From Rhodospirillum sp. (lineage in GTDB: Bacteria; Pseudomonadota; Alphaproteobacteria; Rhodospirillales; Rhodospirillaceae), in contig JAIOYK010000008.1 in assembly GCA_021741145.1 (NCBI GenBank), forward strand, positions 1 to 64,000: a DNA stretch of 64,000 bases, in the 5' to 3' direction. The notes below the pieces were generated by a model, which was not told the DNA's origin, did not search any database, and saw only the letters and a program-made list of their open reading frames with translations. Of this stretch, positions 46,587 through 56,358 are shown piece after piece; positions within the stretch are counted from its first letter, which is position 1; each line of letters begins with the position of its first letter. The position numbers were made by a program, and so were the translations under genes.

Positions 46587-48548
46587 ATGATTTCCTCGAC
46601 CCGGTCTTCCAGAAGCATTTCCGCGCGGATTCTGATCGCGGTCGCCTTCCTGATCATCCTGATCTTCGTTCTCTTTTCCGTGTATAACGACGTCCGCCAA
46701 CAGGGTGTCATCCGAGAAAACGTCGAGACGTCCTTGGCCAACGTTGGCAAGACCACCGCGGACGGCGTGTCGAGTTGGTTGTCGGGACGTCTGGTGCTGA
46801 TGACCTATTTCGCCTCTTCGGTGGCCGCGCGGACGGATGGAAGCGATGCCTCGGACCTGTTCCAGCGTAAGGCCCTGACCGATACCTTCGATCTGATTTA
46901 CTACGGTGACAAGGACGGTGGCTTCGGCAAATTTCCCAAGGCCCCCCCAAGCCCAGCGGGTTACGACCCCCGGGTCCGCCCCTGGTACAAGCAGGTGGTC
47001 GCGACCGGAACCATTGCCCTAACCGAACCCTATATCGCCGCGGCGACCCAGGAGTTGGTGGTCACCGCGGCGGCGCCGGTCCAGCGGGAGGGCGCCCTGG
47101 CTGGAGTCGTCGGGGCGGATTTCACCATCGACACCCTGCAGACCATGCTGTCGAACATCGATCTGGGGGGCCTGGGGGAAAGCTTCCTGGTCGATGGAAC
47201 AGGCAAGATCCTGGTCCATGGTCAGCGGGAGTTGATCGGCCACCCCCTGAGCGCCCTGTTTCCCACCGACACCCCCGCCGTGGACCTGGGCATGCACGAA
47301 GTGATGGCCAAGGATGGCAACCGGCTGGTCACCTTCATCCCGATTCCGGGACTTCCCTCCGTCGACTGGCACTTGGCCCTATCCATGGATCTGGACAAGG
47401 CGGAAGCCGGGCTGTCCGATTTCCGCAAGTCGGCGGTGATCGCCACCCTGATCGCCCTGGCCCTGACCATTGGCTTGCTGCGGCTCCTGATCGGGCGGAT
47501 CATCGCCCGACCCTTGAGTACGATCACCGCGAGCATGAATGACCTGGCCCAGGGCAACCTGTCCGGTCCCCTCCCCCAATTCGACAGGACGGACGAAATC
47601 GGCGCCATGGCCAAGGCCCTGACCGTCTTCAAACGGAATGCCGTGGAACGCCAGGAGGCCCTGGAGCGGGAGCGGGCGGAGGAACGACGGCTGACCGAAC
47701 GGGCCGCCCGCATGGACGGGCTGACCCGGGAATTCGACGTGGATATCAAGCGCATCCTGGAAACCGTCGCCAAGGCGGTCAGTGGACTGGGGGCCGCCTC
47801 CGACGCTCTGGAAAAAAGCGCCCTCCAGGCCAGCGAGCAAGCCACCTCCGTGGCTTCCGCCTCGGAGGAAGCCACGGCCAATGTGAAGGAAGTCGCCCGC
47901 AACACCGAACAGCTTTCGGGGAAGGCCGCGGAAATCGGCGAACGGGTGAGCCAGTCCTCGGACATCGCCGCCCGAGCCATGCGTCAGGCGGAAAGCACCA
48001 ACGACAAGGTTCAAGGCCTGGCCGACGCCGTGGGTCAGATCGGCGAGGTGCTTCAGTTGATCAACGGAATCGCCAGCCAAACCAACCTGCTGGCCTTGAA
48101 CGCGACGATCGAGGCCGCCCGAGCCGGAGAGGCGGGCAAGGGGTTCGCCGTGGTCGCGAATGAAGTGAAGAACCTGGCCAACCAAACCGCCCAGGCCACC
48201 GAACGGGTCACCACCCAAATCCAGTCTATCCAGCGGGAAACCGGAGAGGCGGTTTCCGCGATCCAGAGCATCGGGGAAACCATCGGCGAGATCAACACCA
48301 TCAGCGGCGACATCGCCAGCGCCGTCGAGGAACAGTCCCGCGCCACGGTCGAGATTGGCCACAACATCGACGAAGCCTCCTCGGGCACCAGCGAGGTGAC
48401 GCGCCATATCGTGGTGGTTTCCCAGGCGGCGACCCAAACCGACGGAGAATCCCGCAAGGTCTCCAAGGCCGCCCTGGATTTGCGAAACGAGGCGGACTTC
48501 CTGAAACGAGCCGTGGAACGCTTTCTGGACCAAGTCCGCGCCGCATAG
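46587..48548 (+). CDS. Methyl-accepting chemotaxis protein with periplasmic Cache domain
   Basis: A 653-residue chemoreceptor. The first membrane span is near 11-33 and the second near 281-300. The roughly 250-residue periplasmic part between them is a Cache-type ligand domain ([20 protein letters not shown], then [12 protein letters not shown]). A HAMP domain follows ([17 protein letters not shown]). The cytoplasmic signalling tip contains [20 protein letters not shown] followed by [20 protein letters not shown]. The C-terminus lacks a CheR/CheB tether pentapeptide. It probably senses small metabolites. No che genes are nearby. Confidence 0.94.
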   Translation: MISSTRSSRSISARILIAVAFLIILIFVLFSVYNDVRQQGVIRENVETSLANVGKTTADGVSSWLSGRLVLMTYFASSVAARTDGSDASDLFQRKALTDTFDLIYYGDKDGGFGKFPKAPPSPAGYDPRVRPWYKQVVATGTIALTEPYIAAATQELVVTAAAPVQREGALAGVVGADFTIDTLQTMLSNIDLGGLGESFLVDGTGKILVHGQRELIGHPLSALFPTDTPAVDLGMHEVMAKDGNRLVTFIPIPGLPSVDWHLALSMDLDKAEAGLSDFRKSAVIATLIALALTIGLLRLLIGRIIARPLSTITASMNDLAQGNLSGPLPQFDRTDEIGAMAKALTVFKRNAVERQEALERERAEERRLTERAARMDGLTREFDVDIKRILETVAKAVSGLGAASDALEKSALQASEQATSVASASEEATANVKEVARNTEQLSGKAAEIGERVSQSSDIAARAMRQAESTNDKVQGLADAVGQIGEVLQLINGIASQTNLLALNATIEAARAGEAGKGFAVVANEVKNLANQTAQATERVTTQIQSIQRETGEAVSAIQSIGETIGEINTISGDIASAVEEQSRATVEIGHNIDEASSGTSEVTRHIVVVSQAATQTDGESRKVSKAALDLRNEADFLKRAVERFLDQVRAA

Positions 48549-48914
48549 GGAGGCCACTGTCGAGTCGCCCTGTCCTCGGGAGGGGATTCGCCAAGGACGA
48601 CCCAAGCCGCCGGAAACCCGCGCAAGGAAAACAACCCCTTGGACGCTTTCACCCGATCCCAAGGGGCATTTCCGTTGGCTCCTCCACGCGGTGTGCAGTA
48701 CCAATGGGAACGCGATGGACCAAGGTCTGGACGGATTCGACGATTCCGTTGGAGGGGGTCCCAAATCAAAACAAAGGATGACCCAGGGGAACGAAATCCG
48801 GAGACGGGTCCTCCACCGGCGTGCCTCGGTCCCATCGGTCGTCAAGGAACGACCATCATTTTGGCTGGGGCTGTTTGGTTGGGGCCTGTCGTTTTGGGGG
48901 CAAAGGAGCAACCG
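48549..48914. other. Intergenic region upstream of the cNMP-binding protein
   Basis: The 366 bp between the chemoreceptor and the next gene contain no convincing gene. Short open frames here lack a ribosome-binding site and conserved features. The last 70 bp (48845-48914) are G/T-rich on the plus strand and end in AAAGGAG, the next gene's ribosome-binding site. Confidence 0.4.
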
Positions 48915-49370
48915 ATGGCACGCGAGCAATTGAACAAACATCCGTTCCTGCGGAATTTCAACACTGATTTGATTGATATCGTCGAGGAGGTCTCGACCCT
49001 GGAAACCTTCGCCGCGGGAGATATCCTGATCGCCGAGGGCCGGACAGCGGACCGGTTTTTTCTATTAACCGACGGGTCCGTCGCCGTTGGCGCGGGACAG
49101 GCCAATGGTGGAAAGCGTGTCCTGGAGATGCTACGGGAAGGGGACGTCCTGGGTTGGTCCTGGTTGATAGAGCCCTATGTTTGGACCTTTGACGGACGGG
49201 CCATTTCCCCGGTGCGGGCCATCGCCGTCGACGCCACCAAACTGCGCCCGGCCATGGCCTCGAACCACGCCCTGGCCCATGCCCTTCTGGGCAGGATGCT
49301 GCCGGTCATGGCCGCCCGTTTGCGCGCGGCCCGGATGGAAGTCCTCGCAATGGGTCCGGAAGCCGCCTAA
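48915..49370 (+). CDS. Cyclic nucleotide-binding domain protein
   Basis: A 151-residue protein that is one cyclic-nucleotide-binding beta-roll (HPFLRNFNTDLIDIVEEVST, then GDILIAEGRTADRFFLLTDG and GGKRVLEMLREGDVLGWSWL). The phosphate-binding cassette is present in altered form, so real cAMP or cGMP binding is uncertain. There is no DNA-binding helix-turn-helix after it, unlike Crp/Fnr proteins; it ends with a helix ARMEVLAMGPE. It may be a signalling or sensor subunit. A perfect AAAGGAG precedes the start. A sensor kinase gene follows 144 bp downstream. Confidence 0.87.
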   Translation: MAREQLNKHPFLRNFNTDLIDIVEEVSTLETFAAGDILIAEGRTADRFFLLTDGSVAVGAGQANGGKRVLEMLREGDVLGWSWLIEPYVWTFDGRAISPVRAIAVDATKLRPAMASNHALAHALLGRMLPVMAARLRAARMEVLAMGPEAA

Positions 49371-49514
49371 TGGATTAGCCAAGATCAATCCATTAGGCAC
49401 GATGGAATTCGTGACCGTGTCCTGGGTCCATGCTAGGGTTGCCCTTGCAATTTAAGGGGATGTACTCTTATAGGGTGAAACGGCCCGGAGCCGCGCCCGC
49501 GGGAGTCGCGGAAT

Positions 49515-51368
49515 ATGAAGGACATAGTTCCCCCTCGGGAGACGAAGTCCACGTCTGACACCAGGGAAACGATGTCGATGGGCTTCGACCTAGGACTAGC
49601 CCACCAGGGGGGCACCTCCCGACGAGCTTTAATCGGTTTGGCCACCGTTGTCCTTTTGGCCTTCAACATCGCCATTGCCGTCAATCTGGTCAACCAACGG
49701 GATCAGACCCTTCAAAGCGCGCGGGAAAGCGTGACCACGCTGGTCTCCGCGGTGCGAGAACAGACCTCGGCCACCGTGTCCCGGGTCAACGTGGTCCTTG
49801 CTGGCGTCGCCGAATCCCTGGCCCGTCAACCCGGCGGCCACCTTTGGGGAGATAAGGAAAGCCATGCCTTGATCACAAGCCGTCTGGCCCTGCTGTCCAC
49901 GGTCCGGGCGATCATCGTGATCGACGCCAATGGCCGCTTGATCAACGATAGCACGACCCCGCTCCCGATGATTTTGAACCTGTCCGACCGGGATTATTTC
50001 ATCGCCCATGCCCGAGACGGGGTGGAGGGATTGTTCATCGGCCGCCCCGTGCGGGGCCGCTCGTCGGGTCAATGGTTTCTGGGCATGAGCCGCGCGATCC
50101 TTGGTCCCGGCGGGGACTTCCGGGGCGTGGTGACCGCCATTGTCGACCCCTCCACCATGGGCAAGGCTTACGAAGCCATGGGCCTGGGGAACGAGGGCGC
50201 CATCACCCTGTACCGGGCCGATGGAACGCTGCTCATGCGCGCGCCTGACTACGAACGCTTCATCGGAACCTTCCAGGGGGAGTCGCCTCTGTTCAAATCC
50301 CTTATCCTCGACAACGGGAAGGGCGTGGCCCTGGATGCCCAGGGAATCGACGGAAGGAAACGGCTGATCGCTTGGTCTGGCCTGGAGGATTGGCCCCTGG
50401 TCGTCACGGTCTCGATGGACCGGAAAGCCCTGCTGTCCCGGTGGGAAGGCCAAATTCCCTACCACCTGACCGTCATGGTCGTGGTCAGTGCCGTGATCCT
50501 CGCCCTGGTCCTGCTGGTGCGGCGTCAAATCACCAGCCTAAACAGCTTGGTCACCGACCTGTCCCGCCGGGAAAGCGACCTGATCGCGGCCAACGAGACC
50601 ATCGAGGTGTCAAGTCGCGCGAAAACCCAATTCCTGGCCAACATGAGCCACGAACTGCGGACCCCTCTGAATGCCATCATCGGCTTTTCGGACATGCTGA
50701 GCGCTGGGATCCATGGCCCCTTGATGGGTCGGCAGAAGGAATATGTCGAGGACATCCATATCTCGGCGCTGCACCTGCTTGAGTTGATCAACGACATCCT
50801 CGACGTCGCCAAAATCGAGTCCGGCAGCTACGCCCTGCACGATCAGACCTTGAACCTGTCGGAAATCGTGACCGCCACCCAACGCATGATGATCGGCAAG
50901 GCCGAGGAGAAGCGGCTGGAGTTGGACAGCGCCTGCGTCGACCCGGAGTGCTGGGTTCTGGCCGACGAACGGGCCCTGCGCCAAATTGTCCTGAATCTGC
51001 TATCCAATGCCGTCAAGTTTACCCCGCACGGGGGACGCGTCAGCCTGTCGGTCGCGCGCAACAACGATGGGGGCCTGACACTCACCGTTGAAGACACGGG
51101 CATTGGCATTCCCCAGGAACACTTGGATTTGGTCTTGCGCCCCTTCCATCAGGTCGATGCTTCGGATACCCGCCGTCACGATGGAACCGGCCTGGGCCTG
51201 CCCCTGGCCAAGGCCCTGGTGGAGAAGCACGGAGGCGCCCTGCGCCTGGAAAGCCAATTGGGCCTGGGAACCCGGGTTATCGTCGGCTTCCCCGCGCGGC
51301 GGGTTCTGACCACGGGACCAAGCGGGCCAGCCGAACCTGAACGGCCCTCGCTGAACGACCCGTCCTGA
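49515..51368 (+). CDS. Membrane sensor histidine kinase with Cache domain
   Basis: A 617-residue hybrid-free histidine kinase. Spans near 37-59 and 313-335 enclose a periplasmic Cache-type domain (NLSDRDYFIAHARDGVEGLF, then IGRPVRGRSSGQWFLGMSRA). The dimerisation domain has His379 in NMSHELRTPLNAIIGFSDML. The ATP-binding domain has NLLSNAVKFTPHGG, DTGIGIPQE and GTGLGLPLAKALVEKHGG. No receiver domain or response regulator gene is adjacent, so it is an orphan kinase. The start is the first ATG; a later one at 49572 would shorten the cytoplasmic tail. Confidence 0.92.
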   Translation: MKDIVPPRETKSTSDTRETMSMGFDLGLAHQGGTSRRALIGLATVVLLAFNIAIAVNLVNQRDQTLQSARESVTTLVSAVREQTSATVSRVNVVLAGVAESLARQPGGHLWGDKESHALITSRLALLSTVRAIIVIDANGRLINDSTTPLPMILNLSDRDYFIAHARDGVEGLFIGRPVRGRSSGQWFLGMSRAILGPGGDFRGVVTAIVDPSTMGKAYEAMGLGNEGAITLYRADGTLLMRAPDYERFIGTFQGESPLFKSLILDNGKGVALDAQGIDGRKRLIAWSGLEDWPLVVTVSMDRKALLSRWEGQIPYHLTVMVVVSAVILALVLLVRRQITSLNSLVTDLSRRESDLIAANETIEVSSRAKTQFLANMSHELRTPLNAIIGFSDMLSAGIHGPLMGRQKEYVEDIHISALHLLELINDILDVAKIESGSYALHDQTLNLSEIVTATQRMMIGKAEEKRLELDSACVDPECWVLADERALRQIVLNLLSNAVKFTPHGGRVSLSVARNNDGGLTLTVEDTGIGIPQEHLDLVLRPFHQVDASDTRRHDGTGLGLPLAKALVEKHGGALRLESQLGLGTRVIVGFPARRVLTTGPSGPAEPERPSLNDPS

Positions 51369-51519
51369 GCGAGTCGCCCCTTGTCCAACGAGCGGCAAAT
51401 TCCGACCGAATCGACCAAAAATCGTGACCGGGACCGAGTCCAATGTGGTAGAGCGGGATAAATGTGGAAAATCGATTCTGCTTTTCCTCGGTCATCCCGT
51501 TCTCAGGAATTCCAGCCCC

Positions 51520-53064
51520 ATGTCGGAAACGGACCATCCCATTCTGTCCCCCGCGTCGGCCGCGGTCGCGGAATTCCACGCCGGACAGGGACCAGTCAGC
51601 CTGAACACGGCGGCCTTGTTCAACGGATTCGCCCCCCGCCCCCTCGCGCCGGGATTCACTTGGGCTGAATTCGGATGCGGCCATGGTATCACCACCTGCG
51701 TCCAGGCCGCCGCCAATCCACAAGGCCACTTTTACGGCGTGGACATCGATGGCAAGGCCTTGCGGACCGGGCGCGTCCTGGCCAAGGCGGGTTTCCTGGC
51801 CAACGCCACTTTCCTGGATGCGGACTACACGAAACCCCATGGACTGGACGCCTTACCCCCCCTTGATTTCGCCGTCGCCCATGGCGTCCTGTCCTGGTTG
51901 GACGTGGAAGGTCGCATGGCCTTCATGGCCCGCCTGCGCCCCTTGCTCAAACCCGGCGCCATCGTCCTCGCCACCTATGACTCCCTTCCCGGACGGGCGG
52001 CGCTGGTCCCCCTGCGCGATCTGTTGTTCAGTGTTACCGCGAAGAAGGACGGCGACCCCATCGGCCGGGCTCGGGCGGCCATGGAGTGGCTCGCCGCGAC
52101 CCGAACCATGGGAGCCCGGTTCTTCCGCGACCATCCCGCCATCGCCGAGATGGTCGACCATCTGCTCAACCTGGGTCCCCACCACCTGGCCCGGGCGTTT
52201 TTCGGCGGCGATCTGCGCCCCCTCCACTTTGCCCAAGTCCATGGGGAAATGGTCGACCAGGGGCTGACCTTCGCCGGACGGGCGGAAGCCTATCTGAACC
52301 TGGTGGAGCTGGCCGTACCCGATAACATGCGCAAGGAATTGCGATCCGCCACCAGCCGGGTGGAATTGGAAGCCAAGCGCGACTTCCTGCGAAACGAGGG
52401 CTTCCGACGGGACATCTACGTCAATGGGGATCCCTTCCCGGACATGGAACGTTGGGCCGAGGCCCAGGGGGAGATGATCCTGGCCTCCACCGACACCCCG
52501 GATTTCACCGACCTGGAGGTGGGCCTGGGAGACCAGACCATGTCCTTCACCGGTCCGCCCTTCGACCAGATCCGCGCCGCCCTCGACTTTGGTCCCCGTC
52601 CCCTGCGGGCCTTGACACAGGCCGCCCAGACGGAGGCTGTTCCCCCCTCCCTTGTCCTGGAGGCCGCCCGCCTGCTCCTCGCCGGGGGCTTGGCCAGCGC
52701 CCATGCCCAAACCGTCGATTTCCCCGGGGAGACCGATCCCACGGCCCCCTACACCATGCCCCATCCCCTCAACCGGGCCCTGGCTCATAGCCTCGGGCTG
52801 GGTGGACCCACGGTCCCCCTGGCCAGCAAGGTTCGGGGCGAAGGGGTGATCCTGGACAACCGGGACGCCCTACTGCTCGCCAGCTTCTGCGAAAGCGGCA
52901 TGGGCAACGCCGTGGACCGAGCCCTCGCCGTCCTTGATGCCCAGGGGGTGGGGTCGCCCGCCAGCCGCTCGGCCACGGCCCTCGCGCTGACCCAACGCCT
53001 GAACCAATCGGTTCTGCCCCGCCTGCCCTGGTTCCTGGGCCTGGGGCTCATCGCCTCCCTTTAA
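51520..53064 (+). CDS. SAM-dependent methyltransferase with methyltransferase regulatory domain
   Basis: A 514-residue protein. The N-terminal Rossmann-like methyltransferase contains WAEFGCGHGITTCVQAA (motif I), GVDIDGKALRTGR (motif II) and LDFAVAHGVLSWLD (post I). The middle 200 residues match the methyltransferase regulatory domain family (PF10119 type), seen in enzymes that may methylate protein or cell-surface substrates. The C-terminal part is helical. The target is unknown. The ATG is preceded by AGGA at long spacing; an extension upstream begins in sequence with no recognisable protein features. Confidence 0.83.
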   Translation: MSETDHPILSPASAAVAEFHAGQGPVSLNTAALFNGFAPRPLAPGFTWAEFGCGHGITTCVQAAANPQGHFYGVDIDGKALRTGRVLAKAGFLANATFLDADYTKPHGLDALPPLDFAVAHGVLSWLDVEGRMAFMARLRPLLKPGAIVLATYDSLPGRAALVPLRDLLFSVTAKKDGDPIGRARAAMEWLAATRTMGARFFRDHPAIAEMVDHLLNLGPHHLARAFFGGDLRPLHFAQVHGEMVDQGLTFAGRAEAYLNLVELAVPDNMRKELRSATSRVELEAKRDFLRNEGFRRDIYVNGDPFPDMERWAEAQGEMILASTDTPDFTDLEVGLGDQTMSFTGPPFDQIRAALDFGPRPLRALTQAAQTEAVPPSLVLEAARLLLAGGLASAHAQTVDFPGETDPTAPYTMPHPLNRALAHSLGLGGPTVPLASKVRGEGVILDNRDALLLASFCESGMGNAVDRALAVLDAQGVGSPASRSATALALTQRLNQSVLPRLPWFLGLGLIASL

Positions 53065-53120
53065 GGGGGAAGAAAAAGGGAGAAGACGGAGCGTGCGCGA
53101 CGGGCAAGGCTCCCTTATCC

Positions 53121-53495
53121 CTATTCCTCGCCGAAGCGCAAAAGGCAGCCGTCGGGATCCATGACATGGAATTCCCGCATGCCCCAGGGTTTGGTTTCCA
53201 GGCTGCGGATCCGCGTGGGCGGCCCCGCGCGGTAAACATATTCCCACAGGGGCTCGATGTTGCGCACGGCGATATAAACCGCCACTCTGGAGCGGGTGGC
53301 CCGCAGGGCGGCCATGTCCTCGGTTCGTGTGAAATGGATCGCTTGGCCATCCAGCTCAATCACCCCGTAACTGTGATCCTCCATCAAAAACACCTTGGAA
53401 AAGCTCAGATAGCGCACATAGAAGGCGACGCTGACCGCCACGTCACGCACCGCCAGGATGGGGCTGATGGAAGCTACTTTCGCTTTGGGAGGCAC
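53121..53495 (-). CDS. VOC-family (glyoxalase/bleomycin-resistance fold) protein
   Basis: A 124-residue single-chain vicinal oxygen chelate protein. Two beta-alpha-beta units are visible: SPILAVRDVAVSVAFYVRYL and the later WEYVYRAGPPTRIRS. HFTR and FHVMDPDGCLLRF supply the likely His/Glu metal or ligand positions, and the final E is near the end. It could be a glyoxalase, a dioxygenase or a resistance protein; the sequence does not decide. It is convergent with the methyltransferase gene and stands alone. Confidence 0.82.
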   Translation of the reverse strand: MPPKAKVASISPILAVRDVAVSVAFYVRYLSFSKVFLMEDHSYGVIELDGQAIHFTRTEDMAALRATRSRVAVYIAVRNIEPLWEYVYRAGPPTRIRSLETKPWGMREFHVMDPDGCLLRFGEE

Positions 53496-53586
53496 GCGGT
53501 GGAGGTCCTTGATGACAGGGATGAAAGGCCCACCGGGTTAAACCACGCCAGCATGGACCGGGGCAAGACCCTCGACCGGGGTGGGA

Positions 53587-53928
53587 TCACCGATCCCCGT
53601 CATCCCAGGGACGGATGGGCCGCCCGTCCTTCGCGGACAGCCCCTCGTCCACATCCCGATCCAGGCCACTTTCATGGCTGAGGAACATCAAACGCATAAG
53701 GACCACGGTCACCCCCGCGCCGATGAGAATGGTCAGGCGCAGGGCCACATGTCCGTCCAGGCTCAGCTCCCCATGGGGTCCATCGGGAACGCCCAGGGGC
53801 AGGAACAGGGAAAGGAGCAAGAGGGCAAAGGCCGCGACGACGGGCAAGACAAGGAGGGCCGTTCCCCAGGACAGGCCCCGTCCAGATGGTCCATTCCGAC
53901 AACCCTGTTGTTTCTCGCTTCGCGCCAT
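53587..53928 (-). CDS. Small two-span membrane protein of unknown function
   Basis: A 113-residue protein with two hydrophobic segments: TALLVLPVVAAFALLLLSLF and VALRLTILIGAGVTVVLMRL. A short acidic C-terminal tail follows (GLDRDVDEGLSAKDGRPIRP). The start is supported by GGAGGAGAGA just upstream. I recognise no family. It lies between a VOC gene and a cytochrome-like gene on the same strand. Confidence 0.72.
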   Translation of the reverse strand: MARSEKQQGCRNGPSGRGLSWGTALLVLPVVAAFALLLLSLFLPLGVPDGPHGELSLDGHVALRLTILIGAGVTVVLMRLMFLSHESGLDRDVDEGLSAKDGRPIRPWDDGDR

Positions 53929-54033
53929 GGTGTCTCTCCTCCCCCATTCCGCGCCCTCCAAGGGGTTCCCGTCAAGGGGAGGAGGCAAAAAACGGGTTGG
54001 GAAGGGGACAGAGGGAGAAAGGCCAAGCCTTGC

Positions 54034-54600
54034 CTACCGCTCATCCCTGGGGATGCGGTACAGCTCGTGGCAGGCTTGGCAAGCCGCGACAAGATCCTGA
54101 TAGGCGTGGTTCAAGGCGGTTGAAGTCCGCGGATCCGCGGGAGAGTCCACCTTCTGGGCCAGGAGGGTGAAGCGCAGGGCCGCGGTCTTCAGATTCCGAC
54201 CCAGGGTTCGGAATTCCATGGGAACGGCGAGTGTCCCCCTCGAACCCGTATCCTCGGATCCCAGCACTTCCCGATCACTCCGCTCTTCCACCTCGGTCCG
54301 AAGGCGGGCGATTCGCGCCTCCGACAGGCCATCCTCTTCCATGGCCGTCCACATGAAATGGCCAAATTCCACCCGGTCCTCGGCCACGCGGGCGGCCTCT
54401 CGGTAATCCCCCGTGGCCATGGCCCGGGTCAGGTCCCGCAGGCTGATCATGTGGCTTTTCATTTCCGCCCGAAAGGCGGCATGGGTGTCATCGGGCAAGC
54501 GGATTTCCTCCCGCCGGTCACCACCACCGAGCAGCATGACCGCCGTCAAGGGCAGCGCCAAGAAGGCCGCGAAGGACAGCAGTCGGGCGGAATGGATCAT
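54034..54600 (-). CDS. c-type cytochrome-like exported protein (cytochrome c'/c556 fold)
   Basis: A 188-residue protein with a signal sequence (LLSFAAFLALPLTAVMLLGG) and a helical mature domain. A single CQACH heme-attachment site lies 8-12 residues from the C-terminus. A C-terminal CxxCH in an all-helical protein is the cytochrome c'/c556 layout. It would be periplasmic and bind one heme. Its electron partner is unknown. It is divergent from the nickel/cobalt transporter operon, across 284 bp. Confidence 0.85.
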   Translation of the reverse strand: MIHSARLLSFAAFLALPLTAVMLLGGGDRREEIRLPDDTHAAFRAEMKSHMISLRDLTRAMATGDYREAARVAEDRVEFGHFMWTAMEEDGLSEARIARLRTEVEERSDREVLGSEDTGSRGTLAVPMEFRTLGRNLKTAALRFTLLAQKVDSPADPRTSTALNHAYQDLVAACQACHELYRIPRDER

Positions 54601-54884
54601 GGCTGGGGGCTCCAGGCTTGTGTCCGAAGTCCTTTGTAGCAACCATTACGTTTATGTCGCATTGATTTACATCACATTGCATTGCACACCCCATTGAGCT
54701 GAGCGGCTAAATGGGCCGAATAATCGGTTGGTGGGCCGTTCGTCCCCTGAAAACCAGTCCCCACTTTTTCGCGAATCGCCCTGGACACCCCCCGCCCTTG
54801 CCGGTTAGGCTCTCTGCAATTTAGAACATTATGCGACGCGGTTATATGTCCACCTCACCCCAATTGTCCTTACAGGAGTCTCCC
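54601..54884. promoter_or_regulatory. Divergent promoter region of the metal transporter operon
   Basis: The region is A/T-rich at 54640-54690 and again before 54840. GTCGCAT (54656-54662) and ATGCGAC (54831-54837) are inverted copies that could be sites for one regulator, but they lie 170 bp apart. There is no B12-riboswitch signature. A metal regulator such as NikR is possible, though I cannot find a full NikR palindrome. Confidence 0.3.
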
Positions 54885-55700
54885 ATGCATAAGCCCACCA
54901 CCGCCCGCGGCCGATCCGCCGCCCTGGCCCTGGCCGTCTTTTGCACCGGAGTCCTGGGGTGGAGCGGGTCCGCCGCGGCCCATTTCCAGGAACTGATCCC
55001 CTCGCCCCCCCTGGTGAACCAGGAGACGGGGACCGAGGTTTCCTTGAACCTGACCTTCACCCATCCCATGGAGAATGGTCCGGTCATGGACATGGGCGCC
55101 CCCAAACGGTTCGGTGTCCTCGTGGACGGAAAAGCCTCCTCCCTGATGGACCGGCTTGAGCGGACAACCGTGACCGGCAAGGCGGCCTATCGGGCTTCGG
55201 TGACCCTGACGGGACCCGGCGACCACGTTTTTTTCCTGGAACCCGCCCCCTATTGGGAGCCCGCGGAAGGGGTGATGATCGTCCATTACACCAAGGTCGT
55301 CGTGGACGCCTTCGCCGCCGACGAGGGATGGGACGCCCCGGTCGGCTTTCCCGTGGAAATCCAACCCCTCACCCGGCCCTATGGGCTCTATGCGGGGAAC
55401 CTGTTCTCGGGCGTGGTCACCCGCGACGGCCAGCCCATCCCCTTCGCCACGGTGGAGGTGGAATACCGCTCCGAAGGCGCCATCGAGGTACCAGACGAGA
55501 TTTTCATCACCCAAACCCTGAAGGCCGACGCCAACGGCACCTTCCACTACGCCATGCCCCAGGCGGGCTGGTGGGGCTTCGCCGCCTTGCTGGAGGGGCC
55601 GGAGCCCATGGCCAATCCCGAGGGCGCCCTGGTGCCGGTCGAACAGGGCGCTCTGATCTGGGTGAACACCCAAGACATGGCCCACCCCACCGCCAACTGA
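54885..55700 (+). CDS. nikK: NikK-like periplasmic component of nickel/cobalt ECF transporter
   Basis: A 271-residue exported protein of the DUF4198 family. The signal peptide ends near AAA, so the mature chain begins HFQEL, giving an N-terminal His that can bind metal. FTHPMENGPVMDMGAPKRFG and MIVHYTKVVVDAF are further conserved parts of NikK. In known systems NikK is an extra subunit of NikMN-type nickel transporters. GGAG precedes the start. cbiM follows 49 bp downstream. The symbol follows the family and is not shown experimentally. Confidence 0.85.
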   Translation: MHKPTTARGRSAALALAVFCTGVLGWSGSAAAHFQELIPSPPLVNQETGTEVSLNLTFTHPMENGPVMDMGAPKRFGVLVDGKASSLMDRLERTTVTGKAAYRASVTLTGPGDHVFFLEPAPYWEPAEGVMIVHYTKVVVDAFAADEGWDAPVGFPVEIQPLTRPYGLYAGNLFSGVVTRDGQPIPFATVEVEYRSEGAIEVPDEIFITQTLKADANGTFHYAMPQAGWWGFAALLEGPEPMANPEGALVPVEQGALIWVNTQDMAHPTAN

Positions 55701-55749
55701 CCCACACCGCCCCGAATCGACTCACTTCAGATAGAAAGGCACCCCGGGC

Positions 55750-56358
55750 ATGCATATCGCCGATGGCATCCTGCCCCTTTCCGTGGTCGTCCCGGTTACC
55801 GCGCTGGCCGTGGTCGGCGTGGCCTGGGGTCTGCGCGACCTAAAGGAAGACCGCCTGCCCGCCGCGGCCCTAGTCGCCGCGGCCCTCTTCGTCGCGGGCA
55901 TGGTCCATGTGCCCTTGGGGCCAAGCAGCGCCCACCTGGTCCTCAATGGCTTAGGGGGGCTGATCCTGGGATGGGCCATTTTCCCCGTCATGCTGCTCAG
56001 CCTGGCTCTGCAAGCGGCCTTCTTCGGTTTCGGGGGTCTCGGGGTTCTGGGCGTGAACTGCCTGGTCATGGCCGCCCCCGGCGTGGTCGCCTGGGTAGCC
56101 TATCGCCTTCTTGCCCCCCGCCTGGGCGCACAGGCGACAGCGGGACTTTGCTGCGGCGGGGCGGTTGGGTTGTCGGCCCTCATGGTCGCCCTGGTCCTCA
56201 CCCTATCCGGTGGGGAGTTTCGGGCCGCCGCCATCATGGCCCTGCTCGGAAACCTACCGATCCTGGTCCTTGAAACCCTGGTGGGCGCGGCGGTGGTGGG
56301 TCTGATTGGCAAGGTCCGCCCGGACCTGCTGCCCCGCCCCATGGGAGCCCCGGCATGA
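55750..56358 (+). CDS. cbiM: CbiM/NikM substrate-binding membrane subunit of nickel/cobalt ECF transporter
   Basis: A 202-residue CbiM-family protein with about six membrane spans. The MHIADGILP N-terminus supplies the metal-binding amino terminus and His2. HVPLGPSSAHLVLNGLGG is the conserved second metal-binding region. It selects Ni or Co ions; the choice cannot be read here. The next gene overlaps its stop by four bases. The operon lacks a CbiQ and a CbiO gene. Confidence 0.92.
   Translation: MHIADGILPLSVVVPVTALAVVGVAWGLRDLKEDRLPAAALVAAALFVAGMVHVPLGPSSAHLVLNGLGGLILGWAIFPVMLLSLALQAAFFGFGGLGVLGVNCLVMAAPGVVAWVAYRLLAPRLGAQATAGLCCGGAVGLSALMVALVLTLSGGEFRAAAIMALLGNLPILVLETLVGAAVVGLIGKVRPDLLPRPMGAPA

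Noticed and set aside
54601-54884. A cobalamin riboswitch before the metal transporter genes
   Set aside because: No B12-box or multi-helix leader could be recognised.
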